Below the pieces are notes generated by a model that was not told where the DNA came from, made no database searches, and saw only the letters and a list, made by a program, of their open reading frames with translations. The position numbers and the translations under genes are program-made. DNA of 64,000 nt from Xylanibacter ruminicola (GTDB lineage Bacteria; Bacteroidota; Bacteroidia; Bacteroidales; Bacteroidaceae), in the NCBI GenBank assembly GCA_015060625.1, contig SUYC01000003.1, forward strand, positions 124,001 to 188,000, in the 5' to 3' direction. Below, piece after piece: positions 15,715-24,268 of the stretch; positions within the stretch are counted from its first letter, which is position 1, and each line of letters opens with the position of its first letter.

Positions 15715-16683
15715 CTATTTCGACTTGTTTACTATTTCGCCTCGGCTCTCCTTATCAAACTCCTCGTAGGCATTAACGATGCGGGTAACGAGTTTGTGGC
15801 GAACGATATCGCCGCGATCGAGATTAACAATACCGATGCCCTCTACATTATTTAATATATGCAGGGCTTCTATCAGTCCACTTTTTTGTGAGTGTGGCAG
15901 GTCGATCTGCGTCATGTCGCCCGTAATAATCATCTTGGTGTTCCAGCCCATACGGGTAAGAAACATACGTATCTGGGCTGGTGTGGTGTTCTGAGCCTCG
16001 TCGAGAATCACAACAGCATCAGAGAGTGTTCTTCCTCGCATAAAAGCCAACGGGGCAATCTGTATGATGTGTTTCTCCATCATGTCCTGCAGTTTTACCT
16101 GGGGCAGCATATCCTCGAGTGCGTCGTAAAGAGGCTGCAGATAGGGGTCGATTTTCTCCTTCATGTCGCCAGGCAGGAATCCGAGCTTTTCGCCAGCCTC
16201 AACGGCAGGGCGGCTCAGGATAATCTTTTTGGCAGTTTTGTCTTTCAGGGCTTTCACGGCAAGGGCAATCGACAGGTAGGTCTTACCTGTTCCAGCGGGG
16301 CCAACGGCAAACACCATGTCGTTCTGGTTGTATGACTCGATCAGTCGCTGCTGATTAGGTGTGCGGGCTTTGATGGGGCGCCCCGACATAGAATATACCA
16401 CTACGCCATCGGGCACGTCATCGCGCGTGCGCTTACCTTTTATGATATCGAGGATGTCCTCATCGCCAAGCGAATTAAAACGGAGTACATGGGCGCGCAG
16501 CTTCTCTACACTCTCTTCGAAAGCTGCCATTTGTTCTTCGTCGCCCAACACGCGAATCACATTGTCGCGGGCCATGATGCGCAGTTTGGGGTAAAGCGAG
16601 CGAATCATCTGTAAGTGCCCGTTGCCAACCCCATAGAATATCACGGGGTCAATGTCTTCTAATACGATATGTTTCTCTATCAA
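15715..16683 (-). CDS. phoH: PhoH-family ATPase
   Basis: This cytoplasmic P-loop ATPase/RNA-helicase-like protein of uncertain role shows Walker A GPAGTGKTYLS, SRPAVEAGEKLGFLPGD and Walker B VVILDEAQN, all in PhoH order. I place the start at TTG 16683 (encoding fMet-IEKHIVLEDIDP) because family members begin there. A promoter -7 box (TAACTTTG, complement of 16710-16717) lies between this codon and the upstream ATG 16746, so the longer product could not be translated from that transcript. This gives 322 aa. It heads the minus-strand run toward purC. Confidence 0.9.
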   Translation of the reverse strand: MIEKHIVLEDIDPVIFYGVGNGHLQMIRSLYPKLRIMARDNVIRVLGDEEQMAAFEESVEKLRAHVLRFNSLGDEDILDIIKGKRTRDDVPDGVVVYSMSGRPIKARTPNQQRLIESYNQNDMVFAVGPAGTGKTYLSIALAVKALKDKTAKKIILSRPAVEAGEKLGFLPGDMKEKIDPYLQPLYDALEDMLPQVKLQDMMEKHIIQIAPLAFMRGRTLSDAVVILDEAQNTTPAQIRMFLTRMGWNTKMIITGDMTQIDLPHSQKSGLIEALHILNNVEGIGIVNLDRGDIVRHKLVTRIVNAYEEFDKESRGEIVNKSK

Positions 16684-16709
16684 AAGCTGAAGTTTTTTGA
16701 ATTTGGGCA

Positions 16710-16738
16710 CAAAGTTACAAAAATAATTTGTATCTTTG
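16710..16738. promoter_or_regulatory. Overlapping divergent promoters phoH / DUF5715 gene
   Basis: The plus strand carries TATCTTTG (16731-16738), 23 nt before the DUF5715 start. The complement carries TAACTTTG (16710-16717) for phoH. The -33 boxes are less clear. Confidence 0.55.
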
Positions 16739-16760
16739 CAACGCAAAAGAATTTTTTTAG

Positions 16761-17495
16761 ATGAAACTTACAAAAAAAAGATATTTAAAGGGTTTTATTG
16801 TAGTTGTATTGCTGCTTGCGGTGGTGCGAGTGGCCTTTCCAGGGGTGGCTGGGCCAAGAATTGCTGAGAGTTATACGAGTAAGGAGGAAGCTCCTTCCTC
16901 CTTACTCCTTTCTCCCTCCTCCAAGAAGCACAAGATATACTCGGTGCCCAGTTTTAAGGCTTGCTTCCCTGATACGCAGTCGGTGCAGTTGGCAGCAGCG
17001 ATGAAGTGGGGTGTGAAGCGTGTAAAAAACCGCGAGGATGCCGAGATGCGTAAGAGCGAACTGGTGTATGTGGGCGCCAACCCTTATTACCATATCGATA
17101 AGCTCTACTCAAGCATCCCTTATTTGGTGCCGCGTGCAGCGGTGCTGTTGCAAGATATCGGAAAAACATTCTTCGACAGCTTGTATGTGAAAGGTATCGC
17201 CTTGCATCGTCCTATCGTTACCAGTGTGCTGCGCACCGAGGAGGATGTGACCAAGTTGCGACGACATAATGGTAATGCGACCGAAAACTCGTGCCACTTG
17301 TATGGTACTACCTTCGATATCTGCTATAACCGCTACGAAACGGTTGAGGACCCTGATGGCCCTGGTCGCCGCGCTGTGCGAAACGACAGCTTGAAATATG
17401 TGCTGTGCGAGGTGCTGCGCGATATGCGCGAACAGGGGCGCTGCTACATTAAGTACGAGGTAAAACAGGGCTGTTTCCATATGACAGTACGTTAA
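16761..17495 (+). CDS. DUF5715-family protein, M15-like fold (244 aa)
   Basis: One N-terminal membrane or signal segment (residues 9-25, FIVVVLLLAVVRVAF) suggests a periplasmic location. The core (SELVYVGANPYYHIDKLYSSIPYLV ... VTSVLRTEEDVTKLRRHNGNATENSCHLYGTTFDI) matches the DUF5715 family. CHLYGTTFD provides an H-x6-D pair like the zinc ligands of M15 peptidases, and a late KQGCFHMTVR supplies another His. A peptidoglycan or peptide hydrolase role is therefore plausible but inferred. Codons 40-49 are encoded by a perfect 14-bp inverted repeat (16877-16907) resembling intergenic repeats, giving KEEAPSSLLLS in the linker. Confidence 0.75.
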   Translation: MKLTKKRYLKGFIVVVLLLAVVRVAFPGVAGPRIAESYTSKEEAPSSLLLSPSSKKHKIYSVPSFKACFPDTQSVQLAAAMKWGVKRVKNREDAEMRKSELVYVGANPYYHIDKLYSSIPYLVPRAAVLLQDIGKTFFDSLYVKGIALHRPIVTSVLRTEEDVTKLRRHNGNATENSCHLYGTTFDICYNRYETVEDPDGPGRRAVRNDSLKYVLCEVLRDMREQGRCYIKYEVKQGCFHMTVR

Positions 17496-17518
17496 ATATT
17501 AAATAAAAACTTAGGACT

Positions 17519-18400
17519 ATGAGATTAGACGGACGAAGAGAAAGCTCGCATGTTGAGGATCGCCGCGGGATGAGCGGTGGAGCAAAAGCTGGTATCGGCG
17601 GTATTGGCGGTATTATTCTGATTGCTCTGTTTACCTTTCTGCAAGGTGGAAACGTGGGCGATGTCGTACAGAATGTCGTTCAGCAGTCGCTACAGATGCA
17701 GGCGCCTACAGAAACCGTTGGTGAGGAGAACTTTACTGAGGAGGAACAAGAGTTGGCCTCTGACTGCAAGAAAATCTTAGCCAGCACCGAGGAGGTTTGG
17801 ACAAAGGTCTTCGAGGAGAATGGCTGGGGTGAATACCAGTATCCCACACTGGTTCTGTTCAGCAATCAGGTCAACTCGGCTTGTGGCTCGGCTACTGCTG
17901 CGGTAGGTCCATTCTACTGCTCGGGCGATCAGAAGTTGTATGTCGATCTCTCGTTCTTTACCCAGATGAAACGTCAGCTAGGTGTAGAGGGTAATACCTT
18001 TGCCTACGCGTATGTGATAGCCCATGAGATAGGACACCATATTGAGTACCTGACTGGTACGTTGAACAAGGCGCATACAGCCATGAGTCGTACGGATAAG
18101 GTGAGTGCTAACCAGATAAGTGTACGCCTGGAGTTGCTGGCCGACTACTATGCTGGTGTTTGGGCGCACTACGAGGATGCTATGAATCATTCGATGGAGT
18201 ATGGCGACTTGGAAAAGGGCTTAGAGCTGGCTAAGGCTATTGGCGACGACTGGTTGCAGAAGAAAGCTCAGGGGCGTGCTACTCCAGAATCGTTTACCCA
18301 TGGTACCAGCGATCAGCGTAAGCGTTGGCTGAAGCGTGGTTTTGAAACTGGCGACATGCGCACCAGCACCTTTAGTGTTCAAAACTACAATGATTTGTAA
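17519..18400 (+). CDS. Neutral zinc metallopeptidase (YpfJ/KPN_02809 family)
   Basis: The 293-aa protein has one transmembrane segment after a Gly-rich stretch (residues 22-45, GGAKAGIGGIGGIILIALFTFL) and the zincin motif HEIGHHIEYL near residue 168. A downstream Glu-containing helix (RLELLADYYAGVWAHY) provides the third ligand. Further conserved features are GPFYCSGDQKLYVDLSFF and the C-terminal FTHGTSDQRKRWLKRGFETG. Family knowledge: this is predicted neutral zinc metallopeptidase PF04228, anchored in the inner membrane with its domain outside; the substrate is unknown. It lies 23 nt after the DUF5715 gene, so it is probably co-transcribed, and converges end to end with rlmH. Confidence 0.88.
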   Translation: MRLDGRRESSHVEDRRGMSGGAKAGIGGIGGIILIALFTFLQGGNVGDVVQNVVQQSLQMQAPTETVGEENFTEEEQELASDCKKILASTEEVWTKVFEENGWGEYQYPTLVLFSNQVNSACGSATAAVGPFYCSGDQKLYVDLSFFTQMKRQLGVEGNTFAYAYVIAHEIGHHIEYLTGTLNKAHTAMSRTDKVSANQISVRLELLADYYAGVWAHYEDAMNHSMEYGDLEKGLELAKAIGDDWLQKKAQGRATPESFTHGTSDQRKRWLKRGFETGDMRTSTFSVQNYNDL

Positions 18401-18871
18401 TTATTCGTGATGATAGGGCTCGCCCTTGATGATGGTGCAGGCGCGATAGATCTGTTCGGTAAACACCAAGCGAATCATCTGATGCGAGAATGTCATCTTT
18501 GATAGCGAGAGTTGCTCGTTAGCACGTGCATACACCTCGGGAGAAAATCCATACGGTCCGCCTACGACGAATACTAGTCGGCGGGCCGTATTGCGTTTCT
18601 GCTCCAACCACTTCGCAAACTCGATGCTGCGAAACTCCTTGCCATGCTCGTCGAGCAGCACGACTGTATCGCTGGGCTGAATTTGTTTCAGAATCAGTTC
18701 GCCCTCGGTTGTTTTCTGTTGTGCCTCCGATAGGCTCTTGGTGTTCTTGAGTTCTGGGATGGTCACGAGCTCGAAAGGCATATAGTGACCAATGCGGTCC
18801 ACATAATCGTTGATGCCCGCCTGAAAGTGCTTATCGGTGGTTTTGCCCACCAGGATGAGTATTGTTTTCAT
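18401..18871 (-). CDS. rlmH: 23S rRNA (pseudouridine1915-N3)-methyltransferase
   Basis: RlmH is a SPOUT methyltransferase acting on helix 69 of 23S rRNA. The 156-aa length and motifs VVLLDEHGKEFRSIEFA, FVVGGPYGFSPEV and LSLSKMTFSHQMIRLVFTEQIYRAC (the knotted SAM site) are diagnostic. The final YHHE matches the family C-terminus (xYHH). Its stop abuts the stop of the zinc peptidase gene on the other strand. It is followed upstream by the GH25 gene after a short repeat-like spacer. Confidence 0.96.
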   Translation of the reverse strand: MKTILILVGKTTDKHFQAGINDYVDRIGHYMPFELVTIPELKNTKSLSEAQQKTTEGELILKQIQPSDTVVLLDEHGKEFRSIEFAKWLEQKRNTARRLVFVVGGPYGFSPEVYARANEQLSLSKMTFSHQMIRLVFTEQIYRACTIIKGEPYHHE

Positions 18872-18907
18872 AATTGAGAACTGAGGGTTGAGAATTGAGA
18901 ACTATGA

Positions 18908-20224
18908 TTACTTGATACTTTTGCTGGCCACGAAGTCGTCGAACTGACTCTTGTAGCCATTAAACACGTTGATGTCAACATCGCCACGAATGCCATTTAC
19001 GCGCCCATCGGGGCATAACTGCCAGAAAGCCAGACGCACATCGGGCTTATACTCGCCATAGCGGGCAATCCACACGTCGTAACTACGCTTGATGTCGGGT
19101 GCCATACCAAGATATTTGTTGATAAACATCTGGTTTATATATAAAATAGGTGAAACACCGCAATGAGCTTTGACCATCTTGAGCCATACGCGTATCTGTT
19201 GAAACATTTTCTCAGCGCTGCCAGCAGCTCTTATCTGGGCATCTGAAGGCTCTACATCAAGCACAGGGGGCAGGTCGCCCTTCTTAAACTTGGTGTGCTT
19301 GATAAAATGCTTGGCTTGAGCAGCACCTGATGTCTTGAGTGAGAAGAAGTGGTAGGCGCCGATGGGAATGCCACGCTTGCGTGCCTGAGCGTAATCGTCG
19401 TTATAGTAGCGGTTGGTAATGCTCACGCCTTCGGTGCTCTTGATAAAAATAAAAGATACGGGGTAGTCGGCCTTGCCGTGCACATTTTTATGTGTTTTCC
19501 TACCCAAGTAGCTGATGCTGAGCTGTTGCCATTTGATGGGCGTTTTGTGGCGCCCCTTGCCATGCTGGTAGCGGGCGATGTCGATGCCATAGATACGCTC
19601 TGAGGTGTATTTCATGCGCTCACCCCAGAAGCGGTTGTTCTTCCATTCGCCTACCTGCAGACGGGGTTCACCATCGTTAGGAGTGAGCAGTTGTATGCCA
19701 AATCCGTCGCGCTTATCATCCGTCCAGTGCCCCTCAAAATAACTGCCTTCGGCAATATAGGCTCCGTGCCCATTGGCCAAGGTACCTTTGAAATCACCTT
19801 GGTAAGTACCCAGCGAATCGATGCGTAAACCCGTTTTGATGGTGTCGGCCTGATAGGTGGCTATGATTGTAAATCCAGCCGAGTCTAAGGCTAGGGTGGT
19901 GCCCTCGTGGGTACGATTGCGCCAGTGTCCCACGTTCCAAACGGTTAATCGCTGGGCAGGTTCTATCGAAAGGCGCTTGCCATTGGCAAAGGCAGCGACC
20001 ATTTCGTAACCCTCGTCCATCACATTGTGACGGTCGAAGTAGTACTCAAATTCGTCGCCAAAATCGGTCATAGAGTCGTGTGGCAGGGTATCGGCCTCGG
20101 CGGCTATGGTGTTCTGCATATCGGCACTCAGGCGCATGCCAGGATGTGTGGGTTGCTTCAGAAAGTAGGTTGATGCCAATAGCAGCACAAAGGGTGTTAT
20201 AATAGATATTAATACCTTTTTCAT
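18908..20224 (-). CDS. GH25 lysozyme with N-terminal MORN-like repeats (438 aa)
   Basis: An N-terminal signal/anchor segment (residues 5-20) is followed by a domain of unknown role. MORN-like units come next (YQGDFKGTLANGHGAY, FEGHWTDDKRDGFGIQLL, GEWKNNRFWGERM; residues about 140-205). The GH25 catalytic domain runs from about 215 to the end. GH25 hallmarks are YGIDIARYQ near the start, FIFIKSTEGVS, GAYHFFS, PPVLDVEPSD (catalytic acidic pair) and DVWIARYGEYKP. GH25 enzymes cleave the MurNAc-GlcNAc bond of peptidoglycan. Secreted or periplasmic wall remodelling is likely. The MORN-lysozyme combination is noteworthy. Confidence 0.88.
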   Translation of the reverse strand: MKKVLISIITPFVLLLASTYFLKQPTHPGMRLSADMQNTIAAEADTLPHDSMTDFGDEFEYYFDRHNVMDEGYEMVAAFANGKRLSIEPAQRLTVWNVGHWRNRTHEGTTLALDSAGFTIIATYQADTIKTGLRIDSLGTYQGDFKGTLANGHGAYIAEGSYFEGHWTDDKRDGFGIQLLTPNDGEPRLQVGEWKNNRFWGERMKYTSERIYGIDIARYQHGKGRHKTPIKWQQLSISYLGRKTHKNVHGKADYPVSFIFIKSTEGVSITNRYYNDDYAQARKRGIPIGAYHFFSLKTSGAAQAKHFIKHTKFKKGDLPPVLDVEPSDAQIRAAGSAEKMFQQIRVWLKMVKAHCGVSPILYINQMFINKYLGMAPDIKRSYDVWIARYGEYKPDVRLAFWQLCPDGRVNGIRGDVDINVFNGYKSQFDDFVASKSIK

Positions 20225-20471
20225 TAATTTACATTATTTCGGGTGCAAAGTTACAAATTATTTCTGTATCTTTGCAAACAAAATAACGATAAAATTATTG
20301 AGATATGATGAATAAAAACCGTAAAAACCATCGTAAATGTTGATGATTAGTAAGCAATTATTGCGTAAAAGTAATAAATTGATAGATTTTTCAATAAAAA
20401 AGTAGCGAATTGTTTGTTTATTCCGAAGAAAATGATTAATTTTGCCGCCGAAATTAAAAAAACAAGTAAAA

Positions 20472-20540
20472 ATGATGAGTCAGAATCTACTTAACAGCCT
20501 GATTATTATTATTCGACTGCATGGGGCAGGTCGGAAGTGA
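20472..20540 (+). CDS. Leader peptide of the leucine operon (22 aa)
   Basis: A 22-codon ORF starts MMSQNLLNSLIIIIRLHGAG and ends RK. It has four consecutive Ile codons and four Leu codons just before a transcription attenuator and leuA. This is the composition expected of a leader that senses charged tRNA-Leu and tRNA-Ile. The last three codons and stop (20532-20540, CGGAAGTGA) are exactly complementary to part of the terminator (20601-20609), which provides an antiterminator switch. The remaining part of the 450-nt gene-free stretch (20225-20471) is A/T-rich with no other clear feature. Confidence 0.75.
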   Translation: MMSQNLLNSLIIIIRLHGAGRK

Positions 20541-20591
20541 CAGGGTGTGTAGATAATTGACAATGTTTCATTGAAACTGAAAATTAAGATA

Positions 20592-20630
20592 GAGCCTTTC
20601 TCACTTCCGAGTGTGAAAGGCTCTTTCGTT
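20592..20630 (+). terminator. Attenuator terminator of the leucine operon
   Basis: GAGCCTTTC-T-CAC (20592-20604) pairs with GTG-T-GAAAGGCTC (20611-20623) and a T-rich tail follows. The loop-side segment TCACTTCCG (20601-20609) can instead pair with 20532-20540 in the leader ORF. Stalling at the Ile/Leu codons would free that segment and prevent termination. Confidence 0.85.
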
Positions 20631-20674
20631 TGGAATAAATAACAAATTGTAAAATCGATAAATGAATTAGTAAG

Positions 20675-22180
20675 ATGAGTGACAGATTGTTTATTTTCGA
20701 CACAACGCTCCGCGACGGCGAACAAGTTCCCGGGTGCCAGTTGAACACTGTAGAGAAGATTCAGGTGGCTAAGGCGCTCGAGCAGTTGGGCGTGGATGTG
20801 ATCGAAGCAGGATTCCCTATCTCAAGTCCTGGCGACTTTAACAGTGTGATTGAAATCTCGAAAGCGGTTACATGGCCTGTGATTTGTGCGCTGACGCGTG
20901 CTGTTGAGCGTGATATCGACGTGGCTTTCGAGGCCTTGCAGTATGCTAAGCACAAGCGTATCCACACAGGTATCGGCACCAGCGACGAGCACATCAAGTA
21001 CAAGTTTAACTCAACTCGTGAGGAAATTCTGGAGCGTGCTGTGGCTGCTACCAAATACGCCAAGCGTTTCGTGGATGACGTAGAGTTCTATTGTGAGGAT
21101 GCCGGACGTACAGATAATGAGTATCTGGCCCAGGTGGTAGAGGCTGTTATCAAGGCTGGTGCCACGGTGGTGAACATTCCCGACACCACTGGCTACTGTC
21201 TGCCACAGGAGTACTATGATAAGATTAAGTACCTCAAGGAGCATGTGGATCATATCGATCGCGCCATTATCTCTACCCACTGTCATAACGATTTGGGCAT
21301 GGCCACAGCCAACACCTTCAACGGCGTGATGGCAGGAGCCCGTCAGGTGGAGGTCACTATCAATGGTATTGGTGAGCGTGCGGGTAACACCTCACTTGAG
21401 GAGATCGCGATGATTCTGAAGTGCCACAAGCAGTTGGGTATCGAGACCAATATCAACACCACCAAGATTTATCCCACCAGTCGTATGGTGTCGAGCCTGA
21501 TGAACATGCCGGTTCAGCCCAATAAGGCTATTGTGGGTCGTAATGCCTTTGCTCATTCAAGCGGTATCCATCAGGATGGTGTGCTGAAGAATGTGCATAC
21601 TTATGAGATTATGGACCCCAAGGATGTAGGTATCGACGACAACAGTATCGTTCTCACCGCACGCTCGGGTCGTGCTGCCCTCAAGCATCGTTTGCATGTC
21701 AATGGCGTCGATCTCACGGAAGAGAAACTTGATAAGGTCTATGAGAAGTTCCTGGTGCTGGCCGATCAGAAGAAGGAGGTGACCGATGCCGATGCCCTGA
21801 TGCTGGCAGGTGCCGATATGGCCGAAACACATGCCGTACGTCTCGACTTCCTGCAGGTAACAACTGGTAAGGGCGTGAAGAGTGTGGCCAGTATCGGTCT
21901 CGATATCTCTGGTCAGAAGTTCGAGGCTGCTGCCTCGGGCAACGGTCCTGTAGATGCAGCTATCAAGGCACTCAAGAAGATTATCATGAAGCAGATGACG
22001 CTGAAGGAGTTTACCATCCAGGCTATCTCGAAGGGTAGCGACGATGTAGGTAAGGTACACATGCAGGTGGAGTACGATGGGGCTCTTTATTATGGCTTTG
22101 GTGCCAACACCGATATCGTAACCGCCAGTGTTGAGGCGTATATTGATTGTATTAACAAATTTAAGAAGGAGGAAGACTAA
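20675..22180 (+). CDS. leuA: 2-isopropylmalate synthase
   Basis: LeuA condenses 2-oxoisovalerate with acetyl-CoA, the first committed step of leucine synthesis. The 501-aa protein has [15 protein letters not shown] at residues 7-21 (metal-binding Asp and catalytic Arg), the HCHNDLGMA motif near 200 (metal ligands), and NGIGERAGN. The C-terminal LeuA allosteric dimer domain (from about 370) includes [14 protein letters not shown]. It is the first gene behind the attenuator, and its stop is immediately followed by the leuC ATG. It is the standard-length enzyme, distinct from the paralogue at 24.2 kb. Confidence 0.95.
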   Translation: MSDRLFIFDTTLRDGEQVPGCQLNTVEKIQVAKALEQLGVDVIEAGFPISSPGDFNSVIEISKAVTWPVICALTRAVERDIDVAFEALQYAKHKRIHTGIGTSDEHIKYKFNSTREEILERAVAATKYAKRFVDDVEFYCEDAGRTDNEYLAQVVEAVIKAGATVVNIPDTTGYCLPQEYYDKIKYLKEHVDHIDRAIISTHCHNDLGMATANTFNGVMAGARQVEVTINGIGERAGNTSLEEIAMILKCHKQLGIETNINTTKIYPTSRMVSSLMNMPVQPNKAIVGRNAFAHSSGIHQDGVLKNVHTYEIMDPKDVGIDDNSIVLTARSGRAALKHRLHVNGVDLTEEKLDKVYEKFLVLADQKKEVTDADALMLAGADMAETHAVRLDFLQVTTGKGVKSVASIGLDISGQKFEAAASGNGPVDAAIKALKKIIMKQMTLKEFTIQAISKGSDDVGKVHMQVEYDGALYYGFGANTDIVTASVEAYIDCINKFKKEED

Positions 22181-23563
22181 ATGAATACACTTTTTGATAA
22201 GATATGGGATAAGCACGTTGTGCAACAGATTGCCGACGGACCGACACAGTTGTATATCGACCGCCTGTATTGTCACGAGGTTACATCGCCTCAGGCTTTC
22301 GACGGCATGCGTGCTCGCGGACTGAAATGTTTCCGACCTCAGCAGATTTTCTGTATGCCCGATCATAACACACCGACACACGATCAGCCTATTGCCGACC
22401 CTGTATCGAAAGCTCAAGTAGATGCGCTCGCCAAGAATGCAGCCGACTTCGGGCTGACGCATTATGGCATGATGTCGAAGGATAATGGTATCATCCACGT
22501 GGTTGGTCCCGAGAAGGGCTTGAGTCTGCCTGGTATGACGATTGTGTGTGGCGACTCGCACACCTCTACACATGGTGCAATGGGTGCTGTAGCTTTTGGT
22601 ATTGGTACCAGCGAGGTCGAGATGGTCATGGCTTCGCAGTGCATCCTGCAGCAGAAGCCAAAATCCATGCGTATCACTATCAATGGCGAGCTTGGCAAGG
22701 GTGTCACACCCAAGGACGTGGCCCTTTATCTGATGGCGCAGATCACCACCAGTGGTGCTACAGGCTACTTTATCGAGTATGCAGGCTCTACCGTTAAAGC
22801 GATGTCGATGGAAGGTCGCCTCACGCTCTGCAATCTGTCTATTGAGATGGGCGCTCGTGGTGGTTTTATAGCCCCTGACGAGACTACCTTTGACTATCTG
22901 AAAGGTCGCGAGTATGCGCCCAAGGGCGAAGCATGGGATAAGGCTGTGGCTTACTGGAAGACGCTTGAGAGCGGTGATGATGCCGTGTTCGATAAGGAGC
23001 TGAGTTTCGATGCTGCAGATATCGAGCCCCGTGTAACCTATGGAACCAATCCTGGCATGGGCATTGGTATCAGCGAGAACCTCCCCTCGGTCCCTCCTCA
23101 AGGAGGTGAAGCTGGGTTTGAGAAGGCACTCCGTTATATGGGTTTTGAGGCAGGACAGAAGTTGCTGGGCACCAAGGTTGATTATGTGTTCTTAGGTGCC
23201 TGCACCAATGGTCGTATCGAAGATTTCCGTGCGTTTGCCCATCTGGTTGAGGGGCGTCAGAAGTCGCCCGATGTGGTAGCTTGGCTGGTGCCTGGTTCGT
23301 GGGCTGTAGATAAGCAGATTCGCGAAGAAGGTCTCGACAAAGTGCTCAAGGCAGCTGGTTTCGAAATTCGTCAGCCGGGTTGTTCGGCTTGTCTGGCCAT
23401 GAACGATGATAAGGTGCCTGCAGGCAAGTTGGCGGTATCAACATCCAACCGCAACTTCGAAGGTCGCCAAGGTCCTGGTTCCCGCACCGTTTTAGCATCG
23501 CCCCTTACTGCTGCTGCCGCAGCCATCACAGGCGTGATAACCGATCCAAGAGAATTAATTTAA
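22181..23563 (+). CDS. leuC: 3-isopropylmalate dehydratase large subunit
   Basis: LeuC with LeuD isomerises 2- to 3-isopropylmalate using a 4Fe-4S cluster. Conserved blocks are [39 protein letters not shown] (first cluster Cys), [12 protein letters not shown] near 340 and GCSACLAMN near 402 (Cys pair), and [15 protein letters not shown]. The gene begins directly after leuA with no gap. Between the swivel-side domains, [16 protein letters not shown] (near residues 299-314) is encoded by a palindromic CCTCCTCAAGGAGG-type sequence resembling intergenic repeats, apparently inserted in frame and tolerated in a loop. Confidence 0.95.
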   Translation: MNTLFDKIWDKHVVQQIADGPTQLYIDRLYCHEVTSPQAFDGMRARGLKCFRPQQIFCMPDHNTPTHDQPIADPVSKAQVDALAKNAADFGLTHYGMMSKDNGIIHVVGPEKGLSLPGMTIVCGDSHTSTHGAMGAVAFGIGTSEVEMVMASQCILQQKPKSMRITINGELGKGVTPKDVALYLMAQITTSGATGYFIEYAGSTVKAMSMEGRLTLCNLSIEMGARGGFIAPDETTFDYLKGREYAPKGEAWDKAVAYWKTLESGDDAVFDKELSFDAADIEPRVTYGTNPGMGIGISENLPSVPPQGGEAGFEKALRYMGFEAGQKLLGTKVDYVFLGACTNGRIEDFRAFAHLVEGRQKSPDVVAWLVPGSWAVDKQIREEGLDKVLKAAGFEIRQPGCSACLAMNDDKVPAGKLAVSTSNRNFEGRQGPGSRTVLASPLTAAAAAITGVITDPRELI

Positions 23564-23654
23564 AACACAGAGATACAGAGGTACAGAGTCCTTTTTTTAT
23601 TAAAGAAAAACAGCGAGAAAATATAAAACCTCTGTCTCTCTGTACCTCTGTGTT
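23564..23654. repeat. Palindromic intergenic repeat (AACACAGAG family), copy 1
   Basis: About 90 bp with arms AACACAGAGATACAGAGGTA and TACCTCTGTGTT around an A/T-rich centre. It starts at the base after the leuC stop. Copies 2 and 3 are at 25832-25919 and 35237-35321. Confidence 0.9.
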
Positions 23655-23671
23655 GAAAAAAAGAAAAAAAG

Positions 23672-24268
23672 ATGAAACAGAAATTTAATGTAATAACAAG
23701 CACCTGTGTACCCCTTCCGATGGAGAATGTGGATACCGACCAGATTATACCAGCCCGATTTCTGAAGGCCACTACGCGCGAAGAGAAATTCTTTGGCGAC
23801 AACCTGTTTCGCGACTGGCGATACAACGCCGATGGAACGCTGAACGAGCAGTTTGTGCTTAACAATCCCAAGTATTCGGGTTGCATTCTCGTTGCTGGTA
23901 AGAACTTTGGTTCGGGCAGTAGTCGCGAACATGCTGCCTGGGCTATCGCAGGTTATGGTTTCCGTGTGGTTATCAGCAGTTTCTTTGCCGATATCCATAA
24001 GAACAACGAACTGAACAATTTTGTGCTGCCCGTAGTGGTGAGCGAGGATTTTCTCGCTGAGCTCTTTGCCAGCATCGAGGCCGATGCCAATACCGAAGTA
24101 GAGGTGGATCTGCCTAACCAGAAGGTTACCAACAAGGCTACTGGTCGCAGCGAGCACTTCGATATTAACGGCTACAAGAAGCACTGTCTGATGAATGGTT
24201 TAGACGATATCGATTTCCTGGTAGAGAATAAACAGAAAACAGAACAATGGGAACAAGCGAACAAGTAA
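23672..24268 (+). CDS. leuD: 3-isopropylmalate dehydratase small subunit
   Basis: LeuD supplies the substrate-binding swivel domain for the LeuC/LeuD isomerase. The 198-aa protein has VPLPMENVDTDQIIPARFLK near the N-terminus, FGSGSSREHAAWAIAGYGFRVVISSFFADI (about 77-106, the swivel substrate loop) and a typical end DDIDFLVENK. It follows leuC after a 90-bp palindromic repeat, and its last 22 nt overlap the start of the LeuA-like gene, so translation of the two is probably coupled. Confidence 0.95.
   Translation: MKQKFNVITSTCVPLPMENVDTDQIIPARFLKATTREEKFFGDNLFRDWRYNADGTLNEQFVLNNPKYSGCILVAGKNFGSGSSREHAAWAIAGYGFRVVISSFFADIHKNNELNNFVLPVVVSEDFLAELFASIEADANTEVEVDLPNQKVTNKATGRSEHFDINGYKKHCLMNGLDDIDFLVENKQKTEQWEQANK

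Noticed and set aside
16684..16746. Upstream ATG for phoH adding 21 residues
   Set aside because: A promoter -7 box lies between this ATG and the family start, and homologues begin at IEKHIVLEDIDP-like sequence.
21557..23101. 514-codon open frame on the minus strand across leuA and leuC
   Set aside because: It is antisense to two highly conserved enzymes, His/Leu-rich and without domain signature. It is open because of codon bias in the real genes.
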